DNA from: Chloroflexota bacterium
GTDB lineage: Bacteria; Chloroflexota; Anaerolineae; Anaerolineales; Villigracilaceae
Direction of reading: 5' to 3'
DNA: 55,754 nt
NCBI GenBank assembly: GCA_024224815.1
Contig: JAAENC010000567.1
Span: 1 to 55,754, forward strand
Positions 1 through 8,380 of the stretch are shown here, in pieces. The notes under the pieces were generated by a model. The model was not told the DNA's origin and searched no databases. It worked only from the letters and a program-made list of their open reading frames with translations. The position numbers and the translations under genes are program-made. Numbering within the stretch: the first letter of the stretch is position 1; every line of letters begins with the position of its first letter.

Positions 1-752
1 AAAGTAATTTCGCGTCGATTGGAACGAGTCAGCGAAGTGGGGCTAATAAACCCAGTCAGATGGATATTATCTTCGGCAGCATTTACTTCGAGCAAATCTT
101 TCGCCACATCCACGCCGTAAAGGGTGGCGAGAATGGCGCGCCTATCGCCGTTGCCGCTGGTTTGCAATTTTGCCTGCCCATTTTGGATAAGTTTAAAACG
201 CACATCGGGATAAGCGAGGGCGTAGCGGGTTAAGAGAGCATCAATGCGGCGACGTTCAGTGACATCTTTTTTCAGGAATTTGAGCCGAGCGGGGACGTTA
301 TAAAAAAGGTTTTCAACGCGAACAACGGTACCGCGCGGCGCCCCAACTTGCTGAGGGTCAGTGGAAATCCCACCTTCCACAAGCATCCGCGTCGCCGCAT
401 CGTCAGCTTCTGTGCGGGATGTGAGCGTGAGCCGCGCCACCGAACCAATTGATGCGAGCGCTTCGCCACGAAAACCGAGCGTGCCGATCTGAAAAAGATC
501 ATCCGCAGAATGCAATTTACTTGTGGCATGGCGTTCAACCGCAAGCGGTACTTCGGCGGCTGGAATGCCATGACCATCATCGGCAACTTCAATTAATCGA
601 CGACCGGCTTCTTCGATAATTACGTTAACGGTCGTTGCGCCAGCATCGAGGGAATTTTCGACCAATTCCTTAACCACGGATGCGGGTCTTTCGACCACTT
701 CTCCGGCGGCAATTTGGGAGGCAAGTTCGGGGGAGAGAATTTTAATGGGCAT
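1..752 (-). CDS. mutL: DNA mismatch repair protein MutL, N-terminal part (cut by window edge)
   Basis: Reading leftwards from the ATG at 752-750 gives about 250 residues of an uninterrupted GHKL-ATPase domain. Visible motifs are the N-box (ELVENSLDAGA), DDGHGI, and TLGFRGEAL, followed by the transducer region (FYNVPARLKFLK). MutL couples MutS mismatch recognition to strand incision or excision, and ATP binding drives its N-terminal dimerisation. The linker and C-terminal dimerisation or endonuclease domain lie beyond the left edge, so it cannot be said whether the nuclease motif is present. No clear Shine-Dalgarno precedes the start. A TATAAT-like box lies about 10 bases upstream, so a very short leader is possible. 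It is divergent from the lipoprotein gene at 893. Confidence 0.95.
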   Translation of the reverse strand, partial: MPIKILSPELASQIAAGEVVERPASVVKELVENSLDAGATTVNVIIEEAGRRLIEVADDGHGIPAAEVPLAVERHATSKLHSADDLFQIGTLGFRGEALASIGSVARLTLTSRTEADDAATRMLVEGGISTDPQQVGAPRGTVVRVENLFYNVPARLKFLKKDVTERRRIDALLTRYALAYPDVRFKLIQNGQAKLQTSGNGDRRAILATLYGVDVAKDLLEVNAAEDNIHLTGFISPTSLTRSNRREIT

Positions 753-785
753 GAGGATATTATAAACCAGAGACTATCAGGACTA

Positions 786-857
786 ATCCACAGATTTAGA
801 AGATTATGCAGATTGAAAATCATTTTAAAATCTGCACAATCTATGTGGTCTGTGGAT
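786..857. repeat. Dispersed inverted repeat in the mutL/lipoprotein divergent spacer
   Basis: Imperfect palindrome. The left arm begins ATCCACAGATTTAGAAGATT and the right arm ends ATGTGGTCTGTGGAT, with an AT-rich centre. It fills most of the 140-base divergent spacer and could form a long hairpin. It resembles the 'ATCCACAGATT' type of dispersed intergenic element seen in many environmental genomes; that family assignment is from memory. Confidence 0.7.
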
Positions 858-892
858 AAACGGCATTTACTTCTCCTATTATAATCTTCCCT

Positions 893-1948
893 ATGAATTC
901 AATCATAAAACGCCCGATATTTTTGTTTTTGCTTATTTTCACTGCCTGCGCCCCTGCGCCAATTGAAGCCCCCCTGCCCACACAAACAATATCTCCCGTT
1001 TTGTCTGCAAGCCCAACGCCTTTTCAACCAATTGCAGAAACCGCTACTCCCAGTCCTTTTCCTACCCCTACGGCAACAATTGAGCCAACCAGCACGCCAG
1101 ACCCATTTTCGAAATATACTATCCCCGCGATGCGTGCGCGCGGTTATGGCGGGGGAGTCATTGAGATTGTCGAAAAGTTAGATGATAAAAGTAAGTTCAC
1201 ACGTTATAAAATCCGCTATCCTAGTGATGGATTAACGATCTACGGATTTGTAAACATCCCCAAAGGAGAAGGGCCTTTTCCCGTTATCATTGCCATTCAC
1301 GGCAATTATGACACCAGCAATTATCAGCTTATGCCCTATTCCACTCTCGATGCAGATATTCTCGCTCGTCGCGGATATATCGTTTTTCACCCCAATATGC
1401 GTAATTTTGGAGAATCGAGCAAAGGGGATGATCTCTATCGTTCTGGTACAGCTATCGATATTTTAAATCTCGTTGCACTTATCAAAGCACCGGTAGCCAA
1501 CGCTGATGAACTAAAAAAAGCCAAAACCGAAAAAATCGGACTCTGGGCGCATAGCATGGGCGGCGAAATTGCTCTCCGCGTAATTACCGTGAGCAATCTC
1601 ATCGATGCAACCGTGCTATATGCGCCCATGACTGGCGACATCATCAAAAATGCGCAAATGCTCAATCAAGCAGAAGAACTAAATACACCGCCGCATCTTA
1701 TCCCGGCTATTTCCCCTCATTATTCCTATTACAATATCACCTCTGCGCTCAAGCTCTATCACGGCACCGCAGATTCTGTTATTCCCGTCGAATACAGCCG
1801 AGAAACTTGCCAGGCACTCACCGCTTTAGGCAAAGAAATCAATTGCGCTTTTTATGAAGGTGCAGAGCATACTTTTAACGGCAATTACACAACTGATTTT
1901 GAGAAAAGCTTCTTTTACTTCTTCAAAACTCACCTTCTCGAACCCTAA
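893..1948 (+). CDS. Lipoprotein alpha/beta hydrolase (S9 peptidase-like)
   Basis: 351 residues. The N-terminus is a lipoprotein signal (hydrophobic stretch, lipobox FTAC with Cys19), followed by a Pro/Thr/Ser-rich linker to about residue 75, so the enzyme is tethered outside the membrane. The C-terminal 230 residues are an alpha/beta hydrolase. They show an HG(N) oxyanion segment (IAIHGNYD), nucleophile elbow AHSMGG (Ser about residue 221), acid in YHGTADSVIP and His in GAEHTFNG. The family includes prolyl oligopeptidase-like peptidases and acetyl-esterases. The substrate cannot be read from sequence. HAD gene 1970 follows 21 bases later, so the two may be co-transcribed. Confidence 0.88.
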   Translation: MNSIIKRPIFLFLLIFTACAPAPIEAPLPTQTISPVLSASPTPFQPIAETATPSPFPTPTATIEPTSTPDPFSKYTIPAMRARGYGGGVIEIVEKLDDKSKFTRYKIRYPSDGLTIYGFVNIPKGEGPFPVIIAIHGNYDTSNYQLMPYSTLDADILARRGYIVFHPNMRNFGESSKGDDLYRSGTAIDILNLVALIKAPVANADELKKAKTEKIGLWAHSMGGEIALRVITVSNLIDATVLYAPMTGDIIKNAQMLNQAEELNTPPHLIPAISPHYSYYNITSALKLYHGTADSVIPVEYSRETCQALTALGKEINCAFYEGAEHTFNGNYTTDFEKSFFYFFKTHLLEP

Positions 1949-1969
1949 GCCAAAGGTATAATCCAGCCC

Positions 1970-2611
1970 ATGACTTATACAACCATCTTCTTTGATCTCG
2001 ACGACACCCTCTATCCGCACGAAAGCGGTTTGTGGCAAGCTATCCGCGCTCGGATCAGTCTTTATTTGCATGAAAAACTCGGATTTGATAAAGAGGAAGT
2101 CCCCGCCATTCGTGAAGATTATTTTCAGAATTACGGAACAACGCTACGTGGAATTCAAGCCAATTTTGATGTGGATGAAAAAGATTACCACGCCTATGTG
2201 CATCAAATCCCATTAGATGAATATATCGCCCCTGACCCAAATTTGCTTGCCCTTCTCGAGCATCTGCCGCAGAGAAAAATTATCTTCACTAGCGCAGATT
2301 CAGCCCACGCAGAGCGCGTACTCGCCCACATGAAAATGAGAGATTATTTCGAGCAAGTTATTGATATATACACAGTCGCCCCGCACGCCAAACCCCAACC
2401 TGAAGCCTTCGAAAAAGCCCTCAGTTTGGCTGGTGAAAAGAACCCTAACACCTGCGTCATGATCGACGACTTCCCCAAAACCACCCGCGCCGCAAGAGAT
2501 TTTGGCCTTTTCAGCATTCTCAAAGGAAATAAAGGCACAACCGATGATGCAAACGCAGTTTTGCACAACTGGGATGAATTACCCTATCTATTAAATGGGC
2601 ATACAGGATAA
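1970..2611 (+). CDS. HAD-family hydrolase, pyrimidine 5'-nucleotidase-like
   Basis: 213 residues with all four HAD motifs: DLDDT near residues 9-13 (nucleophile and acid/base Asp), FTSAD (motif II, near 105), the motif III Lys in AKPQPEAF, and MIDDFPKT (motif IV acidic pair). The cap is inserted after motif I. Sequence texture (FDLDDTLYPHESGLW) is that of the Sdt1/Phm8-type pyrimidine 5'-nucleotidases, which dephosphorylate UMP or CMP. Other small phosphomonoesters remain possible. It has no signal peptide, so it is cytoplasmic. It lies just downstream of the lipoprotein hydrolase and ends before a large repeat block. Confidence 0.85.
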   Translation: MTYTTIFFDLDDTLYPHESGLWQAIRARISLYLHEKLGFDKEEVPAIREDYFQNYGTTLRGIQANFDVDEKDYHAYVHQIPLDEYIAPDPNLLALLEHLPQRKIIFTSADSAHAERVLAHMKMRDYFEQVIDIYTVAPHAKPQPEAFEKALSLAGEKNPNTCVMIDDFPKTTRAARDFGLFSILKGNKGTTDDANAVLHNWDELPYLLNGHTG

Positions 2612-2620
2612 TAAAAATGC

Positions 2621-2835
2621 TGTCATTGCGAGTCGTCGATGCTTTTCGACGGCGAAGCAATCCCCATCTATTCAGGAGATTGCCGCGTCAGGCTAAAGCC
2701 CGTTTTTGAACAAGAAAGGAGTGTGCGTCGCACCTTCTTCGACAAAAAGATGCTTATCGACAAGTGTTTTGCTTGTCGAAGGGCAGATTCTCATCGTTTT
2801 GGTGCGACGCACACCCGCCTGAGCGAAAGCCCTAC
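2621..2835. repeat. Composite palindromic repeat block (TCATTGCGAG family plus nested hairpin)
   Basis: The left part (about 2621-2705) is a copy of the window's most frequent intergenic repeat: TGTCATTGCGAG, then GAAGCAATCCCC and GGAGATTGCCGCG. Its expected closing arm is missing. In its place is a second palindrome: GTGTGCGTCGCACC (2721-2734) pairs perfectly with GGTGCGACGCACAC (2801-2814) and encloses a smaller hairpin TCGACAAG/CTTGTCGA. The open frame across this block looks like a by-product of the repeat and is not called as a gene. Confidence 0.75.
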
Positions 2836-2856
2836 TTGAATTAATTGGAGAAAATA

Positions 2857-3078
2857 ATGAATATCTATCTTGTCATTCTAATCATCATTGCCATCGTTGT
2901 CTTATCAAACGCAATGATGTTCGCTGCCGTACGCGGCTTTCGCGGAACAGAATTCAATTGGTTTAGTAAATCCAAAAACGACCTTAGTCAACCCTTTCAG
3001 AACGAAAGTTCTGAGCTTGCCGAGTTACGTCAGCGGGTAAAAGATTTAGAAAAGAGTTCTGGGCAAGAATCTGAATAA
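2857..3078 (+). CDS. Small single-pass membrane protein
   Basis: 73 residues from the ATG at 2857, which sits seven bases after GGAG. An in-frame TTG at 2845 overlaps that GGAG and is rejected as start. Residues 4-26 form one transmembrane helix (Ile/Val-rich), followed by a short polar segment and a C-terminal amphipathic or coiled-coil-like stretch (ELAELRQRVKDLEKS). No family was recognised. The layout resembles small inner-membrane proteins with a cytoplasmic coiled coil. It lies about 100 bases upstream of the CtpA protease gene. Confidence 0.7.
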   Translation: MNIYLVILIIIAIVVLSNAMMFAAVRGFRGTEFNWFSKSKNDLSQPFQNESSELAELRQRVKDLEKSSGQESE

Positions 3079-3177
3079 CGCATATATACTTCATATATTA
3101 ATTTCATCGTTTTTTAATCCCTTTATGCTATTCTCAATGCTACTAGGTGAAGAACACCTTAAATTGGAGCCATATTT

Positions 3178-4431
3178 ATGAATAAAAACCTTCGTTATCT
3201 CTTAACTGGTCTTGCTGCCGGTGTATTTCTTATTGTTGTCTTTTCAGGCGGATTTGCGGCTGGATATTTGGTCAAAGAAAATGTCCCTACAGACTTTCTC
3301 TCTGCCCCAACTGCGCCAACACCTGCGCCCGAAACAGCAGCTGCAACACCAGATGAATTGGACAGCCTTTTTGCACCCTTCTGGGAATCCTGGCAAATTG
3401 TGCACGATGAATATGTAGACCAACCTGTAGATGATATGGCCTTAATGCAGGGCGCTATTCGCGGGATGCTTAATTCTCTTGGTGACCAGCATACATCTTA
3501 TATGGACCCGCATGAATTTGAACAAGCGAATAGTAGTATAGAAGGTTCTTACGACGGAATCGGTGCGTGGGTTGATTCAACAGGTGATTATTTGGCTATT
3601 GTCAGCCCAATGCCTGGCTCTCCCGCAGAAGAAGCAGGGTTAAAACCTGGAGATCTTGTAATCGCGATCGACGGCGAAGATATGACGGGAATCGACGGTG
3701 ATCTTGTTATCCGCAGAGTGCTTGGGGAAGCGGGGACAAAGGTAGAGCTGACTATCCATCGAGAAGGTGAAACGGAGCCGCTGATCTTTGAAGTGACGCG
3801 CGCTCATATCAAAATTCCCAGTGTAGAAGGGGAGTTGCTCGAAGGCAATGTTGGTTATGTTCACATCTTCACTTTTGGGGCAAATACCACGTCCGAATTA
3901 AGAGCGACGCTGGAAGACCTCCTGGAGCAAGGTGCAGAAGGTTTTGTGGTCGATTTCCGCAATAATGGTGGCGGTTATCTGACTACGGCTATAGAAGTTG
4001 CTTCTGAATTCCTCCCCGAAGATGATGTTGTGCTTTATGAGCAATATGGGGATGGAAGACGAGATACGCATGTGGCCAATAAAGGCGGATTAGCAACCGA
4101 TATGCCAATTATTTTGCTCGTGAACGAAGGTTCTGCCTCGGCTTCTGAAGTGGTTGCCGGTGCAATTCAAGATCTTGGGCGTGGTGAATTGGTCGGTATG
4201 ACCTCTTTTGGTAAAGGGTCTGTTCAAAACTGGGTTCCGCTAAATAATGAGCAAGGCGCAGTACGCGTTACGATTGCAAAATGGCTTACACCAGATGAGC
4301 GGACTATTCATGGGGTTGGTTTGGAACCAGATGTGGTTGTTGAGATCACCGATGAAGATTTTGAAGCCGAGCTTGACCCGCAATTGGAGAAAGCGATAGA
4401 GTTATTGCTCAAAAAGATTGGCGCAGAATAG
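3178..4431 (+). CDS. Carboxy-terminal processing serine protease (S41, CtpA type)
   Basis: 417 residues. Residues 7-32 form an N-terminal signal anchor, followed by a Pro/Ala/Thr linker. The next part is the N-terminal S41 cap helix region (WQIVHDEYVDQPVD), a PDZ domain (about 120-205, YDGIGAWVD to RVLGEAG) and the S41 catalytic core. The core shows the nucleophile Ser in NEGSASASEV (near residue 319) and the general-base Lys in SFGKGSV (near 346). Such enzymes cleave C-termini of envelope proteins outside the cytoplasmic membrane. The start follows ATTGGAGCC. It is upstream of a membrane zinc protease, so this stretch may be devoted to envelope proteolysis. Confidence 0.93.
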   Translation: MNKNLRYLLTGLAAGVFLIVVFSGGFAAGYLVKENVPTDFLSAPTAPTPAPETAAATPDELDSLFAPFWESWQIVHDEYVDQPVDDMALMQGAIRGMLNSLGDQHTSYMDPHEFEQANSSIEGSYDGIGAWVDSTGDYLAIVSPMPGSPAEEAGLKPGDLVIAIDGEDMTGIDGDLVIRRVLGEAGTKVELTIHREGETEPLIFEVTRAHIKIPSVEGELLEGNVGYVHIFTFGANTTSELRATLEDLLEQGAEGFVVDFRNNGGGYLTTAIEVASEFLPEDDVVLYEQYGDGRRDTHVANKGGLATDMPIILLVNEGSASASEVVAGAIQDLGRGELVGMTSFGKGSVQNWVPLNNEQGAVRVTIAKWLTPDERTIHGVGLEPDVVVEITDEDFEAELDPQLEKAIELLLKKIGAE

Positions 4432-4493
4432 AACTTTTGGCCACATTTTGCGTAAATATGAGTAATGTATTGGTTGAATTTTAGGAGAATAAA

Positions 4494-5168
4494 ATGTCAT
4501 ATTTAATCTATATGCTCCCTGGCATGGCGTTGGTTATGTTCGCTTCTTGGTATGTGAAATCGGCATACCGCAAATGGAGCAAAGTGCCCGCTCGCAGTCG
4601 AATTAGCGGGCATGAAGCCGCGCAGCGTCTGATTACGCGTGCTGGGCTTTACGGCGTAGAAATTGAAGCCATTGGCGGCGAAATGACCGACCATTATGAC
4701 CCACGCTCAAAAACACTGCGATTATCACAAGGTGTTGGGCGGGGAACTTCTGTTGCATCTTTGGCGATTGCCGCGCACGAGTTAGGTCACGCGATGCAAG
4801 ACGCAGAAGATTATCTGCCGCTCAAAATGCGCGCGGCAATGGTGCCAATGGTCAATATTGGCTCCAACCTTGGCTGGATTTTGATCATGGCGGGGCTTTT
4901 CTTCAACTGGCTCAATATCGCCTGGCTGGGGATCGCCTTTTTTGCTGGCGGCGCACTTTTTGCCCTAATGACTCTCCCCGTCGAATTTAATGCCTCGGCA
5001 CGCGCCAAACAATTGCTCGCAGAAACAGGCATTATCCAAACTGAAGAAGAACAACGCGGCGTAAATAAAGTGCTTAACGCAGCCGCCCTTACTTATGTGG
5101 CAGCACTTGTTACGGCCGTTTTACAGATACTCTATTATGTTAGTCTGCTTTCAGGGCGCCGAAGATAA
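4494..5168 (+). CDS. Membrane zinc metallopeptidase, YugP family
   Basis: 224 residues. The N-terminal helix is at residues 3-21. The zinc-binding motif HELGH is at 95-99 within AAHELGHAMQ, and the third-ligand region lies in the acidic stretch after the helices (EFNASARAKQLL). Two further transmembrane helices are near 115-160 and one near 195-218. Length and pattern match the YugP (DUF232, COG2738) neutral zinc peptidases. The substrate is unknown. The start follows TTTAGGAGAATAAAATG, a good ribosome site. A strong terminator follows the stop. Confidence 0.9.
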   Translation: MSYLIYMLPGMALVMFASWYVKSAYRKWSKVPARSRISGHEAAQRLITRAGLYGVEIEAIGGEMTDHYDPRSKTLRLSQGVGRGTSVASLAIAAHELGHAMQDAEDYLPLKMRAAMVPMVNIGSNLGWILIMAGLFFNWLNIAWLGIAFFAGGALFALMTLPVEFNASARAKQLLAETGIIQTEEEQRGVNKVLNAAALTYVAALVTAVLQILYYVSLLSGRRR

Positions 5169-5189
5169 AAAAAGTTTCAGATAAAGTTA

Positions 5190-5221
5190 AAGCTCTCTCG
5201 TGAAAACGGGAGAGCTTTTTT
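5190..5221 (+). terminator. Intrinsic terminator after the zinc protease
   Basis: AAGCTCTC and GAGAGCTT arms around a short loop, followed by a run of T. It ends the ctpA-like/YugP transcription unit. Confidence 0.85.
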
Positions 5222-5277
5222 ATTATCACGAAAGCTATGAACCATTCGCGCAGAGTGCCTAAACCACAAGATATAAA

Positions 5278-5364
5278 TGATTTTGCGAGCGAAGCTTGCG
5301 AAGCGAAGCAATCTCGTTTTTAGATGGGAGATTGCTTCGACGGTAAAGCTGTCTCGCAAAGACA
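5278..5364. repeat. TCATTGCGAG-family inverted repeat, copy B
   Basis: TTTTGCGAGCGAAGC...GAAGCAATCTC, a short spacer, GAGATTGCTTCGACGG...GTCTCGCAAAGACA. The arms pair to a long imperfect hairpin. It sits between the terminator at 5190 and the small membrane protein gene at 5447. Confidence 0.8.
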
Positions 5365-5446
5365 TTCCTTTTATGATTTTGAGTTTAGACACTCCCTATT
5401 CGTGCAATTCGCTATATTCGTAGCATTCGTGATATATAATCCACCC

Positions 5447-5800
5447 ATGAAATCACAAGATATTCTCCCTGTTGTTCTCTCCGTTATCATCATTATTATT
5501 GTCGCCATTCTTGAGAAACAAAGCAAAGTCGTTGCAGCCATCACCGCCACGATGCCCCTCACCGCCGCTCTCGCCCTCTGGATCGTCTACACCTCCGCCA
5601 ATGGCGATAAAAGCGCCACATCTCAATTTAGCTTGAGCATGATTTTTGGATTTATCCCCACATTCTTTTTCATGGTCGCTGCGTGGATAGCCTCCCGTGC
5701 GGGGATGAAAATCAGCGGGATATTGCTAACAGGCTACAGCGTTTGGGCAATTGGCGCGGGGATCGTTTTTCTCCTCCGCAAATCATTGGGATTAGGATAA
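5447..5800 (+). CDS. Four-helix membrane protein, GlpM/DUF3147-like
   Basis: 117 residues from the ATG at 5447; longer in-frame starts would run through the upstream repeat and are rejected. Hydropathy shows four transmembrane helices with very short loops. Two helices start the protein (LPVVLSVIIIIIVAIL, then IT..MPLTAALALWIVYT), followed by SMIFGFIPTFFFMVAAW and a C-terminal helix. Layout and length are like the GlpM/DUF3147 group of small membrane proteins of unknown mechanism; the assignment is tentative. It ends 9 bases before the helicase gene, so the two are probably co-transcribed. Confidence 0.7.
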   Translation: MKSQDILPVVLSVIIIIIVAILEKQSKVVAAITATMPLTAALALWIVYTSANGDKSATSQFSLSMIFGFIPTFFFMVAAWIASRAGMKISGILLTGYSVWAIGAGIVFLLRKSLGLG

Positions 5801-5809
5801 AGATTCGAA

Positions 5810-8380
5810 ATGTCTCTTGAAGATCTCCTCTCCCGCTGGCGCACGGATCCCGAAGTTGCTCCCAATATATCAACTTGGCGCAGTACCCCGGCTCGTACCG
5901 CTAAAATAACACCCTTCCCCAAAGATATACCCGATCATTTAACAAATGCCCTGCTTCAACGTGGTATTAATTCGCTCTATTCTCATCAAGCTTTAGCATG
6001 GGAATATGCCCGCACAGGCAAAAACATCGTCCTTGCCACCAGCACGGCATCAGGGAAAACCCTCGCCTATAACCTCCCCGTTTTAGCAACATTATCTGCA
6101 AACCTTGAAGCCCGCGCGATCTACCTTTTCCCCACCAAAGCGCTAACGCAAGACCAACTTAATAACCTTTCAACCTTCAACCTACAACTTTCACCTGCCA
6201 TTTACGATGGTGATACACCGAAATCCAAACGCCCTGCGATTCGTAAAAATGCCCGCATCCTGCTCTCGAACCCCGATATGCTCCACACAGGCATTTTGCC
6301 CCACCATACCAAATGGGAAGAATTCTTTAGCAACCTGAAATTTGTCGTTATCGACGAGATGCATACCTACCGCGGCGTTTTTGGCTCACATATTGCCAAT
6401 GTAATTCGGCGCATAAAACGCGTGGCCGCATTTTATGGAGCAAGACCGCAATTTATTCTCACTTCTGCCACTATCGGCAATCCCGCTGAGTTGGCAGAGA
6501 ATTTGATCGAAGCCCCCGTCGAATTAATAGACGAAGATGGCTCTGCGCATGGAGAGCGTCATTTCCTGATTTACAACCCGCCTGTGATAGATGAAGCACT
6601 AGGCTTACGCAAAAATGCCCTAATCGAATCTGTTCGACTGGCGGGAGATTTGCTCAGGCAGAATGTGCAAAGTGTCGCTTTTGCAAAATCACGCAGAGCG
6701 GTAGAAATTATGCTTACGCATTTGCACGAAAGAGACCCGAAAGGTTTCAATCGCAGATCTATTAAGTCAGAATCTTTTCCTTCAAATTCACCAGCTAAAA
6801 AAGGTGCTCAAATAAAACCTTTCGGGTCTAAAACTATCCGCGGCTACCGCTCTGGCTATCTCCCATCCCAACGGCGTGAAATTGAAAAAGGTCTCCGTGA
6901 CGGAGAAGTTTCTCTCGTTGTGGCGACAAATGCCCTTGAGCTGGGCATCGATATCGGTGGATTGGGCGCAGCATTGCTCGTTGGCTATCCGGGTGGGATA
7001 GCATCTACGTGGCAGCAAGCTGGAAGAGCGGGGCGTGGCGATGATCCAGCTGCGGCGATATTCGTTGCTTCGCCAAATCCGCTAGATCAGTTTCTTGCCC
7101 ATCATCCCGAATATTTCTTTGCGCGCTCCCCGGAACAAGCCCTCATCAACCCCGATCATTTGCTGATTTTGCTCAATCATTTGCGCTGTGCGGCCTTCGA
7201 ATTGCCCTTCAAAGATGGCGAGGGATTTGGCAAACTCCCAGCCGAGACGACTGCTGAATTCCTCGATTATCTCGTGGACGGGGGCGAGTTGCACGAATCC
7301 GGGCAGAAATATTTTTGGATGGCAGACCAGTATCCGGCGGCGAGCGTTTCGCTCCGTTCTGCATCCCCCGAGAATGTCGTTTTGCAAATCCACGATGGCG
7401 GCATCCCGCGTGCGCTTGGCGAAGTCGATCTTGCCTCAGCTTTCTGGATGGTGCATCCGCGCGCGGTTTATTTGCATGAGGGGCAGCAATATTTTGTGCA
7501 GGAACTGAATTTAGAGCAAAATGTGGCGGCGTTGATTCCCGTTGCGCTCGATTATTACACCCAGCCCCAGCGTCAAACCGATATTACGCTTTTGGCAGAA
7601 ATTGATCATTCAGCGCTGCGTGGCGCAAAATCGGCCTATGGCGAGTTGCTTGTCTCTGAGCAGGTGACGGGTTTTAGAAAACGCAGTTGGGAACGTGGCG
7701 AAAATCTGGGCGAAGAGCTGCTTGATCTGCCCGCCCAAGAATTTCAGACTACAGGCTATTGGCTCTCGCTGGATGATGAAATAACAGAAAAATTGCGCGC
7801 CGCAGGAGCGTGGACGAACGATACAAATAATTATGGGCCAAATTGGACGCGCATTCGCGATGCCGTCCGTGCCAGAGATGGCTTTCTTTGCCAAGTTTGC
7901 GGGCTGCCAGAAGAAAAACGCCAACATCATGTGCATCATAAAATCCCTTTTCGTAATTTTTCAAATCGGGATGATGCGAATCGGCTGGATAATTTGGTCA
8001 CGCTCTGCCCAAGTTGCCACCGCCAAGCGGAGCAAAACGTGCGGATGCGCTCTGGATTAAGTGGGCTTGCTACCGTTCTTGGACATCTTGCCCCGCTTTA
8101 TCTGATGACCGATTCCCGTGATTTGGGCGTTTTCGCCGACCCCGCCTGGGCAGCCGCCGAGGGGCTTCCTTCTGTTGTCCTCTACGACCAAGTCCCGGCA
8201 GGGATCGGTTTTAGCCAGAAATTATTTGAAATGCAAGAAACCCTGCTGGCCAGCGCACTGCAATTGGTAAAAGAATGCGGCTGCAAAGATGGCTGCCCCT
8301 CCTGCGTTGGCCCCGGCGGGGAGAATGGCACTGGTGGGAAGAGGGAGACGATGGCGATTTTGAGGGAGTTGGTACTATGA
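5810..8380 (+). CDS. MrfA/YprA-like superfamily 2 helicase with an HNH domain
   Basis: 856 residues. The helicase core shows Q-like motif LYSHQ, Walker A STASGKT (78-84), Walker B DEMH (182-185), motif III TSAT (218-221), motif V ALELGIDIG and motif VI QQAGRAGRG (402-410). The C-terminal part is the DUF1998 region ending in a cysteine cluster (CGCKDGCPSCVG, about 823-834), as in MrfA, a 3'-5' helicase of mitomycin-lesion repair. Two oddities occur. Residues 308-341 are encoded by a palindromic insertion. Residues about 685-745 form an HNH-type module (CQVC...HHVHHKIPF...CPSCHRQ) that MrfA itself lacks. Its stop overlaps the start of the next gene (ATGA). DNA repair or defence are both plausible roles. 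Confidence 0.9.
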   Translation: MSLEDLLSRWRTDPEVAPNISTWRSTPARTAKITPFPKDIPDHLTNALLQRGINSLYSHQALAWEYARTGKNIVLATSTASGKTLAYNLPVLATLSANLEARAIYLFPTKALTQDQLNNLSTFNLQLSPAIYDGDTPKSKRPAIRKNARILLSNPDMLHTGILPHHTKWEEFFSNLKFVVIDEMHTYRGVFGSHIANVIRRIKRVAAFYGARPQFILTSATIGNPAELAENLIEAPVELIDEDGSAHGERHFLIYNPPVIDEALGLRKNALIESVRLAGDLLRQNVQSVAFAKSRRAVEIMLTHLHERDPKGFNRRSIKSESFPSNSPAKKGAQIKPFGSKTIRGYRSGYLPSQRREIEKGLRDGEVSLVVATNALELGIDIGGLGAALLVGYPGGIASTWQQAGRAGRGDDPAAAIFVASPNPLDQFLAHHPEYFFARSPEQALINPDHLLILLNHLRCAAFELPFKDGEGFGKLPAETTAEFLDYLVDGGELHESGQKYFWMADQYPAASVSLRSASPENVVLQIHDGGIPRALGEVDLASAFWMVHPRAVYLHEGQQYFVQELNLEQNVAALIPVALDYYTQPQRQTDITLLAEIDHSALRGAKSAYGELLVSEQVTGFRKRSWERGENLGEELLDLPAQEFQTTGYWLSLDDEITEKLRAAGAWTNDTNNYGPNWTRIRDAVRARDGFLCQVCGLPEEKRQHHVHHKIPFRNFSNRDDANRLDNLVTLCPSCHRQAEQNVRMRSGLSGLATVLGHLAPLYLMTDSRDLGVFADPAWAAAEGLPSVVLYDQVPAGIGFSQKLFEMQETLLASALQLVKECGCKDGCPSCVGPGGENGTGGKRETMAILRELVL
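6733..6829. repeat. Perfect-armed palindromic element inside the helicase CDS
   Basis: AGACCCGAAAGGTTT (6733-6747) is the exact reverse complement of AAACCTTTCGGGTCT (6815-6829). The 97-base unit stays in frame and encodes a basic, Ser-rich stretch between motif IV and the conserved YRSGYLP segment, where helicases of this type normally have a short loop. Confidence 0.85.

Noticed and set aside
2639-2839. Open frame of 66 residues across the repeat block.
   Set aside because: It is made entirely of palindromic repeat sequence, has no ribosome site, and its residues look like translated repeat.
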